Positions 25,226 through 33,650 of a DNA stretch of 64,000 bases are shown here, piece after piece (the stretch's first letter is position 1; each line of letters starts with the position of its first letter). Under the pieces are notes generated by a model. It was not told where the DNA came from and searched no databases. It worked only from the letters and a program-made list of their open reading frames with translations. Made by a program: the position numbers and the translations under genes. The DNA lies in NCBI GenBank assembly GCA_040385645.1, contig JAZKGZ010000015.1, positions 124,001-188,000 of the forward strand. The letters run 5' to 3'. This DNA is from JANXSS01 sp040385645. Its GTDB lineage: Bacteria > Pseudomonadota > Gammaproteobacteria > Burkholderiales > Burkholderiaceae_D.

Positions 25226-25522
25226 TCATTTGTTTATGAGCTTCGTCCTATCAGTACGAAGTGCAGTGCGAAGTGGCTCGGTATTTACAGGTTGGAAGAT
25301 CGGGCATTGTAAAGGAAAGCGTATGGAGGCTTATTCAGAATGCCTTGTAAGTACGAGCTAGGATGGTGCGTTGCACCAGTAAAGAGCGACTCGCGCAGCG
25401 GGTGCGGTAGACGTTATGGGTGGGTGCTAAATATGCACATTGGCATGTATTAAGGCACGTGCTAAGCATGCATTTAGCGTGCAAGGCTATTACTTCAGCG
25501 AACTACTGAGTCTGGTCAAAGC
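25226..25522. promoter_or_regulatory. Upstream control region of the nitrate operon with GCAC/GTGC half-sites
   Basis: No gene is supported here. The region is dense in GCAC and GTGC words: TGGTGC-GTT-GCACCA (25364-25378, perfect 6-bp arms), GGTGC and GCAC at about 25422-25439, and GGCACGTGC through GCGTGC at about 25454-25482. The halves match those of NtrC enhancer sites, but the orientation of the best repeat is the reverse of the usual GCAC-N7-GTGC. They lie 40-160 bases upstream of the sigma-54 promoter, the right distance for an enhancer. Confidence 0.4.
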
Positions 25523-25538
25523 TGGCACGTGAATTGCC
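25522..25538 (+). promoter_or_regulatory. Sigma-54 (-24/-12) promoter of the nitrate assimilation operon
   Basis: CTGGCACG-TGAA-TTGCC matches the RpoN consensus YTGGCACG-N4-TTGCW at all but the last base. GG and GC are 10 bases apart, as required. The nrtA ATG lies about 55 bases downstream. This places the operon under nitrogen-limitation (NtrC-type) control. Confidence 0.75.
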
Positions 25539-25593
25539 AATTGTTGGTAATGACACTCTTCATCTTTCCAGCCCAAAATCCACCGAGGTCCGC

Positions 25594-26853
25594 ATGAAAA
25601 AAGAAAGTAAGTCAACTACATCCGGCAACTCTCTACGTCGTACCGCAATCAAAGCAATGGCTGTTGGTGCCACGAGCGTATTTGCCGGTTTGTCGACCCG
25701 CGGGGTGTGGGCAGCGGGCTCCGACAAACCCGAAAAGGAGGAAATCAAGGTCGGCTTCATTCCCCTGACCGATTGCGCTTCGGTGGTAATGGCTTCCGTC
25801 ATGGGCTTCGACAAGAAGTACGGTATCAAGATCATTCCCGCCAAAGAATCGTCCTGGGCCAGCGTGCGCGACAAGCTGGTCAATGGCGAAATCGATGCCG
25901 CGCATGCCCTGTATGGCCTGATTTACGGCGTGCACCTCGGGGCTGGCGGTGCACAGAAAAACATGGCGACACTCATGACGCTCAATAATAACGGGCAGGG
26001 CATCACCCTTTCCAAAAAGCTGGCGGAAAAAGGCGCAGTCGACGGTTCCAGTCTGGCAAAACTGATGGCTACCGAAAAACGCGAATACACCTTCGCCCAG
26101 ACGTTTCCAACGGGAACCCATGCGATGTGGCTGTACTACTGGCTGGCGCATCACGGCATCAACCCGATGAAAGACGCCAAGGTCATCACCGTACCGCCGC
26201 CGCAAATGGTCGCCAATATGCGAGTCGGCAATATGGACGGCTATTGCGTCGGTGAGCCATGGGGCCACCGGGCGATTGCGGACGGTATCGGCATCACAGC
26301 CATCACCACCCAAGACATTTGGCGCGATCACCCGGAAAAGGTGCTCGGCACCACCGCCGAATGGGTAGCGAAGCATCCGAACACCGCCCGAGCATTGACT
26401 GCTGCCGTGATCGATGCCGGCCGCTGGATCGATGCGTCGCTGTCGAACAAACTGAAGATGGCTGAAGTGATCGCTGAGAAATCTTATGTCAACACGTCCA
26501 TCGATGTGATCAATCAGCGCATTCTCGGGCGTTATCAAAACGGTCTGGGCAAGACTTGGGACGATCCGAATTATATGAAATTTTATAACGACGGTGCTGT
26601 CGGTTTTCCCTATCTGTCCGACGGCATGTGGTTCCTGACGCAGCAAAAACGCTGGGGGTTGTTAAAAGGGGAGGTCGATTATCTGGGCACTGCCAAAGCC
26701 ATTAACCAAATTCAGCTTTATAAAGACGCTGCGACGATGGCCAAGGCAAGCGTACCGAAGGAATCGATGCGATCGTCCAAACTCTTCGACGGCGTGGTCT
26801 GGGACGGCAGCAATCCGAAAGCCTATGCCGAATCGTTCAAGCTCAGGGCTTGA
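25594..26853 (+). CDS. nrtA: Nitrate ABC transporter substrate-binding protein NrtA/NasF-like
   Basis: 419 residues from ATG 25594 (GAGG 5 bases upstream). The N-terminus has a twin-arginine-like signal, SLRRTAIKAMAVGATSVFAG, so the protein is exported and is not the cytoplasmic sensor NasS, which lacks a signal. The body matches the CmpA/NrtA family: VGFIPLTDCASVVMA, DAAHALYGLIYGVHLG, FPTGTHAMWLYYWLAHHGINP and GYCVGEPWGHRA. It would bind nitrate in the periplasm. However, the next gene, 27 bases on, is nirB; no permease or ATPase is encoded in the operon, so the transport partners must be elsewhere or lost. Expression is likely from the sigma-54 promoter just upstream. Confidence 0.85.
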   Translation: MKKESKSTTSGNSLRRTAIKAMAVGATSVFAGLSTRGVWAAGSDKPEKEEIKVGFIPLTDCASVVMASVMGFDKKYGIKIIPAKESSWASVRDKLVNGEIDAAHALYGLIYGVHLGAGGAQKNMATLMTLNNNGQGITLSKKLAEKGAVDGSSLAKLMATEKREYTFAQTFPTGTHAMWLYYWLAHHGINPMKDAKVITVPPPQMVANMRVGNMDGYCVGEPWGHRAIADGIGITAITTQDIWRDHPEKVLGTTAEWVAKHPNTARALTAAVIDAGRWIDASLSNKLKMAEVIAEKSYVNTSIDVINQRILGRYQNGLGKTWDDPNYMKFYNDGAVGFPYLSDGMWFLTQQKRWGLLKGEVDYLGTAKAINQIQLYKDAATMAKASVPKESMRSSKLFDGVVWDGSNPKAYAESFKLRA

Positions 26854-26880
26854 GCAACCATCGTTAGACAAGGTGCGCGG

Positions 26881-29319
26881 ATGAGGAAACTTAAACTGGT
26901 AATGGTCGGCAACGGCATGGCCGGCGTACGCACCCTGGAAGAATTACGCGCCATCGCGCCGGATCTTCACGAGATCACAGTCTTCGGTGCCGAGCCCTAT
27001 GCCAACTACAACCGTATCCTGTTGACGCCGGTGCTGGCGGGCGAGCAAACGCTTGCCGACATCATGCTCAATGATCTGGACTGGTACGCCGAACACGGCA
27101 TCACGCTGCATCTCGGCAAAAAGATCGTTCGTATCGACCGTGCCCGGCGAATCGTTACTGCCGACGACGGTACGGCTGCCGAATACGATCGGTTGTTGTT
27201 GGCGACCGGCTCGCATCCGTTCATGCTGCCGGTACCTGGTGCCGACCTCAAAGGTGTAGTCACTTACCGCGACATCAAAGACACCAACGCCATGATCGAC
27301 GCCGCTTCGGTGCATCAACATGCGGTTGTGATTGGCGGTGGCCTGCTGGGACTGGAAGCAGCGAACGGTTTGAAGCAGCGTGGCATGCACGTGTCGGTGG
27401 TTCATTTGCCGGCTTGGCTGATGAACCGGCAACTCGACCAGGCCGCGGGAACGATGTTGCAAAAATCGTTGGAAGAGCGTGGCCTGAACTTTTTGCTCGG
27501 GAAGAATACGCAAGAAATCCTCGGCGATGCTGCCGGCAATGTCCAGGCGATCCGGTTTACGGACGGATCACAAGTGTCGGCGCAGTTGGTCGTAATGGCG
27601 GTGGGCATTCGCCCCAACACCACACTGGCCGAGTCCGCAGGTTTGTATTGCAAAGGCGGAATCGTGGTCAACGACACGATGCAGACTTACGACCCGCGTG
27701 TCTACGCCGTCGGCGAATGCGTCAATCATCGCGGTAACGCCTATGGGCTGGTCGCGCCGCTTTTTGAGATGGCAAAAGTGTGCGCCAATCACTTGGCCAA
27801 TTTTGGAATCGGGCGATATCAGGGCTCGGCGACATCGACCAAGCTTAAAGTCACCGGCATCGATCTGTTTTCTGCAGGCGACTTCACCGGCACTGCGGAT
27901 GCGGAAGAAATCATCCTGTCGGACCCGATCGGCGGGGTCTATAAAAAGCTGGTGCTGCGCGACAACAAACTGATCGGTGCCTGCCTGTATGGCGACACGG
28001 TCGACGGCAGTTGGTATTTCAAACTCCTGCGTGAAGGCAAGGATATCGGCGAGATTCGCGAAACGCTGATGTTCGGCGAAGCCAATCACGGCCGGCCGGG
28101 CGATGTCGGCCACGAAGGTTTCACCCGTGCGGCAGCAATGCCCGATAGCGCAGAAGTATGCGGCTGCAACGGCGTTTGCAAGGGTACGATCGTCAGCGCT
28201 ATCAAGGAAAAAGGCTTGTTCACACTCGAGGAAGTGCGTAAGCACACCAAGGCGTCGGCATCTTGTGGCTCTTGCACCGGGCTGGTGGAACAGATTCTCA
28301 TGTCTACCGCTGGCGGCGATTACTCGACGGTGTCTACCGCCAAGCCGGTCTGCGGCTGTACCGACCACACGCATCAAGCGGTGCGCGACACCATCCGCCT
28401 GAAAAAACTGCTTACCGGCAGCACTACCCGGCAAGCTCTGGAATGGCGTACGCCGGACGGCTGCGCCACGTGCCGTCCGGCGATCAACTATTACCTGCTA
28501 TCGACCTGGCCGCACGAGGCGAAGGACGATCCGCAATCGCGCTTCATCAACGAACGGGCTCATGCCAATATCCAGCGTGACGGTACGTATTCCGTCATTC
28601 CACGCATGTGGGGTGGCCATACCAATGCTGCCGAATTGCGTCGTATCGCCGATGTGGTCGATAAGTTCGCCATTCCAACCGTCAAGGTAACCGGCGGCCA
28701 GCGTATCGATTTGTTGGGTGTGAAGAAGGAAGATTTGCGCGCCGTTTGGAAAGATTTGGACATGCCCTCCGGCTTGGCGTATGCAAAAGGGTTACGCACG
28801 GTAAAAACTTGTGTCGGCTCCGAATGGTGCCGTTTCGGTACGCAGGATTCGACCCTGATGGGCCAGCAGCTCGAGCGTGCCCTAGCGCGCATGTACGCGC
28901 CACACAAGGTGAAGATCGCCGTCTCCGGTTGCCCGCGCAATTGTGCGGAATCCGGTATCAAGGACGTGGGCGTCATCGGCGTCGATTCAGGCTGGGAAAT
29001 CTACATCGGTGGCAACGGCGGTATCAAGACCGAAGTGGCGCAGTTTTTTGTAAAACTTAAAACCCACGACGAAGTGCTGGAATACGCGGGTGCTTTTTTG
29101 CAACTGTACCGGGAAGAAGGCTGGTATCTTGAACGTACGGTGCATTATCTGGCACGCGTCGGCCTCGAGCATGTAAAAAAAAGCGTTGTCGAACAGGACG
29201 ACAATCGACGTGCGTTGTATGCCAGGTTATTGTTCGCGCTCGACGGCGAGCCGGATCCGTGGCACGAGCCGGAGAAGGCGATGGTCGATACCCGGCAATT
29301 CACGCCACTCGCGGGTTAG
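26881..29319 (+). CDS. nirB: Nitrite reductase [NAD(P)H] large subunit
   Basis: 812 residues. The N-terminal FAD/NAD-binding half (GNGMAGVRTLEE, a second dinucleotide site VVIGGGLLGLEAANGL, and VYAVGECV) is followed by the two BFD-like cysteine segments (CGCNGVCKG with CGSCTGL; CGC with CATCRP). The sulfite/nitrite-reductase half holds the siroheme-[4Fe-4S] cysteines in KTCVGSEWCRFG and SGCPRNCAES. It reduces nitrite to ammonium in the cytoplasm using electrons from NAD(P)H. The start ATG 26881 lies 27 bases after nrtA, and nirD follows by 19 bases. Length is slightly below E. coli NirB but no domain is missing. Confidence 0.94.
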   Translation: MRKLKLVMVGNGMAGVRTLEELRAIAPDLHEITVFGAEPYANYNRILLTPVLAGEQTLADIMLNDLDWYAEHGITLHLGKKIVRIDRARRIVTADDGTAAEYDRLLLATGSHPFMLPVPGADLKGVVTYRDIKDTNAMIDAASVHQHAVVIGGGLLGLEAANGLKQRGMHVSVVHLPAWLMNRQLDQAAGTMLQKSLEERGLNFLLGKNTQEILGDAAGNVQAIRFTDGSQVSAQLVVMAVGIRPNTTLAESAGLYCKGGIVVNDTMQTYDPRVYAVGECVNHRGNAYGLVAPLFEMAKVCANHLANFGIGRYQGSATSTKLKVTGIDLFSAGDFTGTADAEEIILSDPIGGVYKKLVLRDNKLIGACLYGDTVDGSWYFKLLREGKDIGEIRETLMFGEANHGRPGDVGHEGFTRAAAMPDSAEVCGCNGVCKGTIVSAIKEKGLFTLEEVRKHTKASASCGSCTGLVEQILMSTAGGDYSTVSTAKPVCGCTDHTHQAVRDTIRLKKLLTGSTTRQALEWRTPDGCATCRPAINYYLLSTWPHEAKDDPQSRFINERAHANIQRDGTYSVIPRMWGGHTNAAELRRIADVVDKFAIPTVKVTGGQRIDLLGVKKEDLRAVWKDLDMPSGLAYAKGLRTVKTCVGSEWCRFGTQDSTLMGQQLERALARMYAPHKVKIAVSGCPRNCAESGIKDVGVIGVDSGWEIYIGGNGGIKTEVAQFFVKLKTHDEVLEYAGAFLQLYREEGWYLERTVHYLARVGLEHVKKSVVEQDDNRRALYARLLFALDGEPDPWHEPEKAMVDTRQFTPLAG

Positions 29320-29338
29320 GCATTTAAAGGGGGTGGAC

Positions 29339-29728
29339 ATGTCGAATCAATGGAAAGTGATCTGTCGTGTGACAGACATACCGATATTGGGTGCCCGCGT
29401 GCTGCAACGCCGGGCGGGCGAGGGTTTGCCGGCCAGGCCCGATGTCGCCATCTTTCGCAATGGCGAAGATCGAGTCTTTGCATTGCTGGACCGTTGCCCG
29501 CATAAAAACGGGCCGCTGTCGCAAGGTATCGTCTTCGGCGATCGGGTGGCCTGCCCGCTGCACGGCTGGCATATCGAACTCGGTTCAGGTTGTGCCGTTG
29601 CGCCCGACGAAGGTTGCGTGCAACGCTTCAGCTTGAAAATCGAGAACGGCGATGTGTTTCTCGACGCCGACGAGCTGGCGCAACAACCTGCAGAAACTGT
29701 CGCGCACAATCCGTGTCTGCATGAATGA
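29339..29728 (+). CDS. nirD: Nitrite reductase [NAD(P)H] small subunit, Rieske type
   Basis: 129 residues from ATG 29339, preceded by AAAGGGGGTGGAC. It shows a complete Rieske [2Fe-2S] motif, CPHKNGPLSQG and CPLHGWHIEL (Cys-x-His and Cys-x2-His), whereas the E. coli NirD has lost these ligands. It should pass electrons within the NirBD complex. A few residues past the core, the tail ends in HNPCLHE. Its stop overlaps the nasA start by 8 bases (ATGAATGA), so translation of the two is coupled. Confidence 0.92.
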   Translation: MSNQWKVICRVTDIPILGARVLQRRAGEGLPARPDVAIFRNGEDRVFALLDRCPHKNGPLSQGIVFGDRVACPLHGWHIELGSGCAVAPDEGCVQRFSLKIENGDVFLDADELAQQPAETVAHNPCLHE

Positions 29729-32501
29729 AGTGAAAGAAGTCAGAGCGACTTGCTGTTATTGCGGCGTCGGCTGTGGCGTTTTGATCCAGACGACAAACGG
29801 CGAGGTCAGCGGCGTACGCGGCGACCCCGATCACCCCGCAAATTTCGGCCGGTTGTGTACCAAGGGCAGTACGCTGCATCTCACCGCTACCCCGGCTCTG
29901 CGCCAGCAGGCGCGTGCGCTGGTGCCGGAAATGCGTACCGATCGCAGCAGCCCTCGCAGCCAAACTAGCTGGAATACTTCGCTCGACTTCCTCGCCAAAA
30001 AATTCGCCGACACGATTCAGACCCATGGCCCGAACAGTGTGGCTTTCTATATCTCCGGCCAGCTGCTCACCGAGGATTATTACGTTTTTAACAAGCTGGC
30101 GAAAGGTTTAATCGGTACCAACAATATCGACACCAATTCGCGATTGTGCATGTCCAGCGCCGTCGCTGGTTATAAGCAGACGCTGGGAGCCGATGCACCA
30201 CCCGCCTGTTATGAAGATATCGACCATGCGCAACTGATTTTCATCGTCGGCTCCAACACCGCTTATGCGCATCCGGTGTTGTACCGCCGCATTGAGGATG
30301 CACGCAAACGTAACCCACAACTCAAAGTTATCGTCGCCGATCCACGCCGCACCGATACTGCGCGCGAAGCAGACCTGTTCCTGCCGATCCTGCCGGGCAC
30401 CGACGTTGCCCTGTTCAACGGTATGTTACACATCTGCCTTTGGGAAGACTTGATCGATGTTGAATTCGTTACCCAACATACCAGCGGTTTTGCTGAACTG
30501 AAACGAATCGTACGCGAGTACACCCCCGCTTTTGTCGCCAACCTGTGCGGTATCGCCGAAGTCGATCTGATCACTGCGGCGCGTTGGTTCGGGCAATCGC
30601 CAGCGGCATTGTCCTTGTATTGCCAGGGCTTGAATCAATCTTCCTGTGGCACCGCCAAGAATGCTGCGCTGATCAATCTGCATTTGGCGACACACCAGAT
30701 CGGCAAGCCAGGCGCTGGGCCGTTTTCTTTGACTGGCCAGCCCAATGCCATGGGCGGTCGGGAAGTAGGCGGCATGGCTAATCTGTTGTCGGCACACCGC
30801 GATCTCGCCAATCCCGCGCATCGTGCCGAAGTCGCTGCATTATGGGGGGTGCCGGATGTACCTGCGCAGCCCGGTAAGACCGCCATCGAACTATTCGACG
30901 CGGTGCGAGACGGCGAAATTAAAATTCTCTGGATCGCCTGTACCAACCCCGCACAATCGTTGCCGAACCAAAAGCTGGTGCGGCAAGCTTTGGAGGCAGC
31001 CGAACTCGTGATCGTACAGGAAGCGTACCGCACCACGGCGACGGTGCCGTATGCGGACGTGTTATTGCCGGCCACCGCATGGAGTGAAAAGGACGGCACC
31101 GTCACCAATTCCGAGCGTTGCATCACGCGCATCGAGCCGGCGATGCCAGCACCGGCGGAAGCTCGCCACGACTGGCAGATCGTGGTGGACTTCGCCCAGC
31201 GCCTGGAGATGTTGCTCGGTAAAAATACGTCCTCGAAACCGACTATGTTTCCTTACCTGTCTGCAGAATCGATCTGGAACGAGCATCGCGAATCGACCCG
31301 AGGGCGCGATCTCGACATCACCGGGATGTCGTATGCGATGTTGTCGGCGGACGGCCCGCAGCAATGGCCTTATCCGGAAGGGGCGTCGAGCGGCAAGAAG
31401 CGTCTTTACGAAGATGGAATTTTTCCCACACCCAGCGGCCGTGCGCAATTTGTCGAAACCCCTTACCGGGCAGTGGCCGAACCGATCGATGTTCATTATC
31501 CATTCCATCTCACGACGGGCCGCTTGCGCGATCAATGGCATGGTATGAGCCGCACCGGCACGATTGGCCGGCTGTTCGCCCATGCATCGGAGCCGGTAGT
31601 GGTCATGGCGCATAGCGACATGCAGCGGCGGTTGCTCAAAGACGGCGACCTGGTACATGTGACGAGCCGCCGCGGTTCGCAGATCTTGCCTGTAACTATG
31701 GGAGAAGACATGCGCGCCGGGCAGACATTCATCGGCATGCATTGGGGCGAAGAGTTTTTATCAGGGCGCGGCCATGCAGAGAACGGCTCCTACGGCGTCA
31801 ATGCCTTGACCATCGGTGCCACCGATCCAAGTTCGAAGCAGCCGGAACTCAAACATGCGGCAGTCAAGATTTTAAAAGCCGAATTACCATGGCAATTGCA
31901 GATTTTTGGATGGTTCGACGAAGCCAGCATCGTTGCGGTACAGGTTGCACTGCGCCCGCACATGCGCAAATTCGCCTACGCCGCCTGTACCTTGTTCGGA
32001 CGTGAGCGGGCCGGCTTACTGTTTCGGGCGGCCGACGATTACTCCGCTGCGCCAGAATTATTACGGATAGTCGAAGCCGCGTTCGGGCTAAATGGCGACA
32101 ACGTGTTGCGTTACGACGATACCCGCCTGGGTCGTTCGCGGCGCGTGCTGGTAGCGGGTGGAACAATGCAAGCGGTATCGCTGGCAGGCGATACGGCAGC
32201 TGCCGGATGGTTGAAAGCCTATTTGCAAGACGAACAACCGGTCGCTTCTCTCGGACGTAGGTTATTAATGCCGGGCGCTGCACCACCGGCAGGCTTCACC
32301 TCGCGCGGGCGGATTATATGTAATTGCTTAGACGTGGCTGAGCAAGAGATAAACGCTGTATTGCTTTCCATCGGCGGCAACGAAGAACAACGCCTGACAA
32401 AGTTGAAATCGCGTTTGAAATGCGGCAGCAGTTGCGGCTCCTGCGTGCCGGAATTAAAGGTGTTGATTCACCAGACGCCAGCGGCTGCCGAAATTCAATA
32501 A
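29721..32501 (+). CDS. nasA: Assimilatory nitrate reductase, catalytic subunit
   Basis: 926 residues from ATG 29721, overlapping nirD. The N-terminal [4Fe-4S] site CCYCGVGCGV with FGRLCTKGS starts the molybdopterin-bisMGD oxidoreductase fold, and the usual blocks follow (SNTAYAHPVLYRRI, DPRRTDTA, GTDVALFNGML, the molybdopterin-dinucleotide-binding C-lobe with TGRLRDQWHGMSRTG). A C-terminal BFD-like [2Fe-2S] extension (ICNCLDVAEQEI with CGSSCGSC, about 865-915) marks the assimilatory class. It reduces nitrate to nitrite in the cytoplasm, feeding NirBD. Between the Mo domain and the BFD tail is a segment (about 725-850) similar to the extra domain in NasA of Klebsiella and pseudomonads. Confidence 0.93.
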   Translation: MNEVKEVRATCCYCGVGCGVLIQTTNGEVSGVRGDPDHPANFGRLCTKGSTLHLTATPALRQQARALVPEMRTDRSSPRSQTSWNTSLDFLAKKFADTIQTHGPNSVAFYISGQLLTEDYYVFNKLAKGLIGTNNIDTNSRLCMSSAVAGYKQTLGADAPPACYEDIDHAQLIFIVGSNTAYAHPVLYRRIEDARKRNPQLKVIVADPRRTDTAREADLFLPILPGTDVALFNGMLHICLWEDLIDVEFVTQHTSGFAELKRIVREYTPAFVANLCGIAEVDLITAARWFGQSPAALSLYCQGLNQSSCGTAKNAALINLHLATHQIGKPGAGPFSLTGQPNAMGGREVGGMANLLSAHRDLANPAHRAEVAALWGVPDVPAQPGKTAIELFDAVRDGEIKILWIACTNPAQSLPNQKLVRQALEAAELVIVQEAYRTTATVPYADVLLPATAWSEKDGTVTNSERCITRIEPAMPAPAEARHDWQIVVDFAQRLEMLLGKNTSSKPTMFPYLSAESIWNEHRESTRGRDLDITGMSYAMLSADGPQQWPYPEGASSGKKRLYEDGIFPTPSGRAQFVETPYRAVAEPIDVHYPFHLTTGRLRDQWHGMSRTGTIGRLFAHASEPVVVMAHSDMQRRLLKDGDLVHVTSRRGSQILPVTMGEDMRAGQTFIGMHWGEEFLSGRGHAENGSYGVNALTIGATDPSSKQPELKHAAVKILKAELPWQLQIFGWFDEASIVAVQVALRPHMRKFAYAACTLFGRERAGLLFRAADDYSAAPELLRIVEAAFGLNGDNVLRYDDTRLGRSRRVLVAGGTMQAVSLAGDTAAAGWLKAYLQDEQPVASLGRRLLMPGAAPPAGFTSRGRIICNCLDVAEQEINAVLLSIGGNEEQRLTKLKSRLKCGSSCGSCVPELKVLIHQTPAAAEIQ

Positions 32502-32564
32502 CGCTACATGGTAACGTCGGTTCTTCGTGTGCCGACACACCATCATTCGGTGTAACCTGTAAGC

Positions 32565-33584
32565 ATGAATACCCCGACCGATTCTTCTCTCTCACCACCG
32601 TTTTCCGCCGCCCGTTTTATCAAAGAAATCGGACGTGGAAAGAACGGTGCCCGCAGTCTCAGCCGTGACGATGCGCGCCTTTTATATGCCGCCATGCTGG
32701 CACGGCAAATATCCGACCTCGAGCTGGGAGCGGTATTGCTTGCCATGCGTATCAAGGGAGAAACGGTCGATGAAATCGCTGGGTTTCTGGATGCGGCGCA
32801 TGCGTCGTTCGATTTGCTCGACGTACCCCCGCTTGGATTGCCTGACGAACATTCCGGCACGCCGATGCCGATCGTCATTCCAAGCTATAACGGTGCCCGA
32901 AAAATACCTAACCTGACGCCGTTACTGGCAATGTTACTGGCTCGCGAAAATATCCCAGTCCTGGTACATGGCGTGCTGCACGATGCCGGCCGGGTGACGA
33001 CCGCAGAGATATTTACCGCCTTGGGCTGGCCTCTGGCGACGTCGATAGGCGATGCCGAAAAAACGCTGGCGACCGGCCAACCCGCATTTATGCCGATTGC
33101 CATTTTGGCACCGCAGATCGCCGCTTTGCTGGCACTTCGTCAAGTGCTCGGTGTGCGCAGCTCGACCCATACGCTGGTAAAGATTCTGCAGCCATTCCGT
33201 CGACCCGCACTGCTTTTGTCTTCTTATACGCATCCGGAATATCTGCTGATGCTCAGCGACTACTTCACCAAGGCTACGCCCGCCGAACGTGGCGACGCTC
33301 TGCTCATGCGTGGCACCGAAGGCGAAACCGTCGCCAATACCAAGCGAGCCCAGCAGATCGATTGGTTTCATGAAGGCATTCGTCGTACCCTGGAAGAAAA
33401 GCAGGGCGCATTCGATCTTCTGCCAGACCTGCCGCCTGAGTTGCCTCCGGATCGGGACGCGCTCACCACTGCCCGCTGGATCATGCAGGTGCTCGACGGG
33501 TCGTTGCCCGTGCCGCAGGCAATCGCCACTCAAGTAACACGATGCGCCGCCATCGCAAAAGGCCAGACGATCGATTTCAGCTAG
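32565..33584 (+). CDS. ybiB: YbiB/TrpD2-family DNA-binding protein
   Basis: 339 residues. It resembles glycosyltransferase family 3 (anthranilate phosphoribosyltransferase fold), with an N-terminal helical domain (SLSRDDARLLYAAMLARQISDLELGAVLLAMRIKGE) and a C-terminal alpha/beta domain. The classic GTGGD phosphoribosyl-pyrophosphate loop is absent and reads IPSYNGARKIPNL instead. That is characteristic of E. coli YbiB/TrpD2, which binds DNA non-specifically and is LexA-regulated there. Start ATG 32565 has no strong ribosome site. It lies 63 bases after nasA, so it may be read from the nitrate operon, an association also seen for ybiB relatives near nas genes. Confidence 0.8.
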   Translation: MNTPTDSSLSPPFSAARFIKEIGRGKNGARSLSRDDARLLYAAMLARQISDLELGAVLLAMRIKGETVDEIAGFLDAAHASFDLLDVPPLGLPDEHSGTPMPIVIPSYNGARKIPNLTPLLAMLLARENIPVLVHGVLHDAGRVTTAEIFTALGWPLATSIGDAEKTLATGQPAFMPIAILAPQIAALLALRQVLGVRSSTHTLVKILQPFRRPALLLSSYTHPEYLLMLSDYFTKATPAERGDALLMRGTEGETVANTKRAQQIDWFHEGIRRTLEEKQGAFDLLPDLPPELPPDRDALTTARWIMQVLDGSLPVPQAIATQVTRCAAIAKGQTIDFS

Positions 33585-33650
33585 GCCACCGCGCTAATGC
33601 GATTGTTCTACAATCGCTGCCTCACACTTTTGGTCCGAGCTTTGCAAAAT

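Noticed and set aside
25633..26646. 337-codon minus-strand frame opposite nrtA
   Set aside because: Shadow of the nrtA codon pattern; low-complexity His/Asp/Arg composition and no domain.
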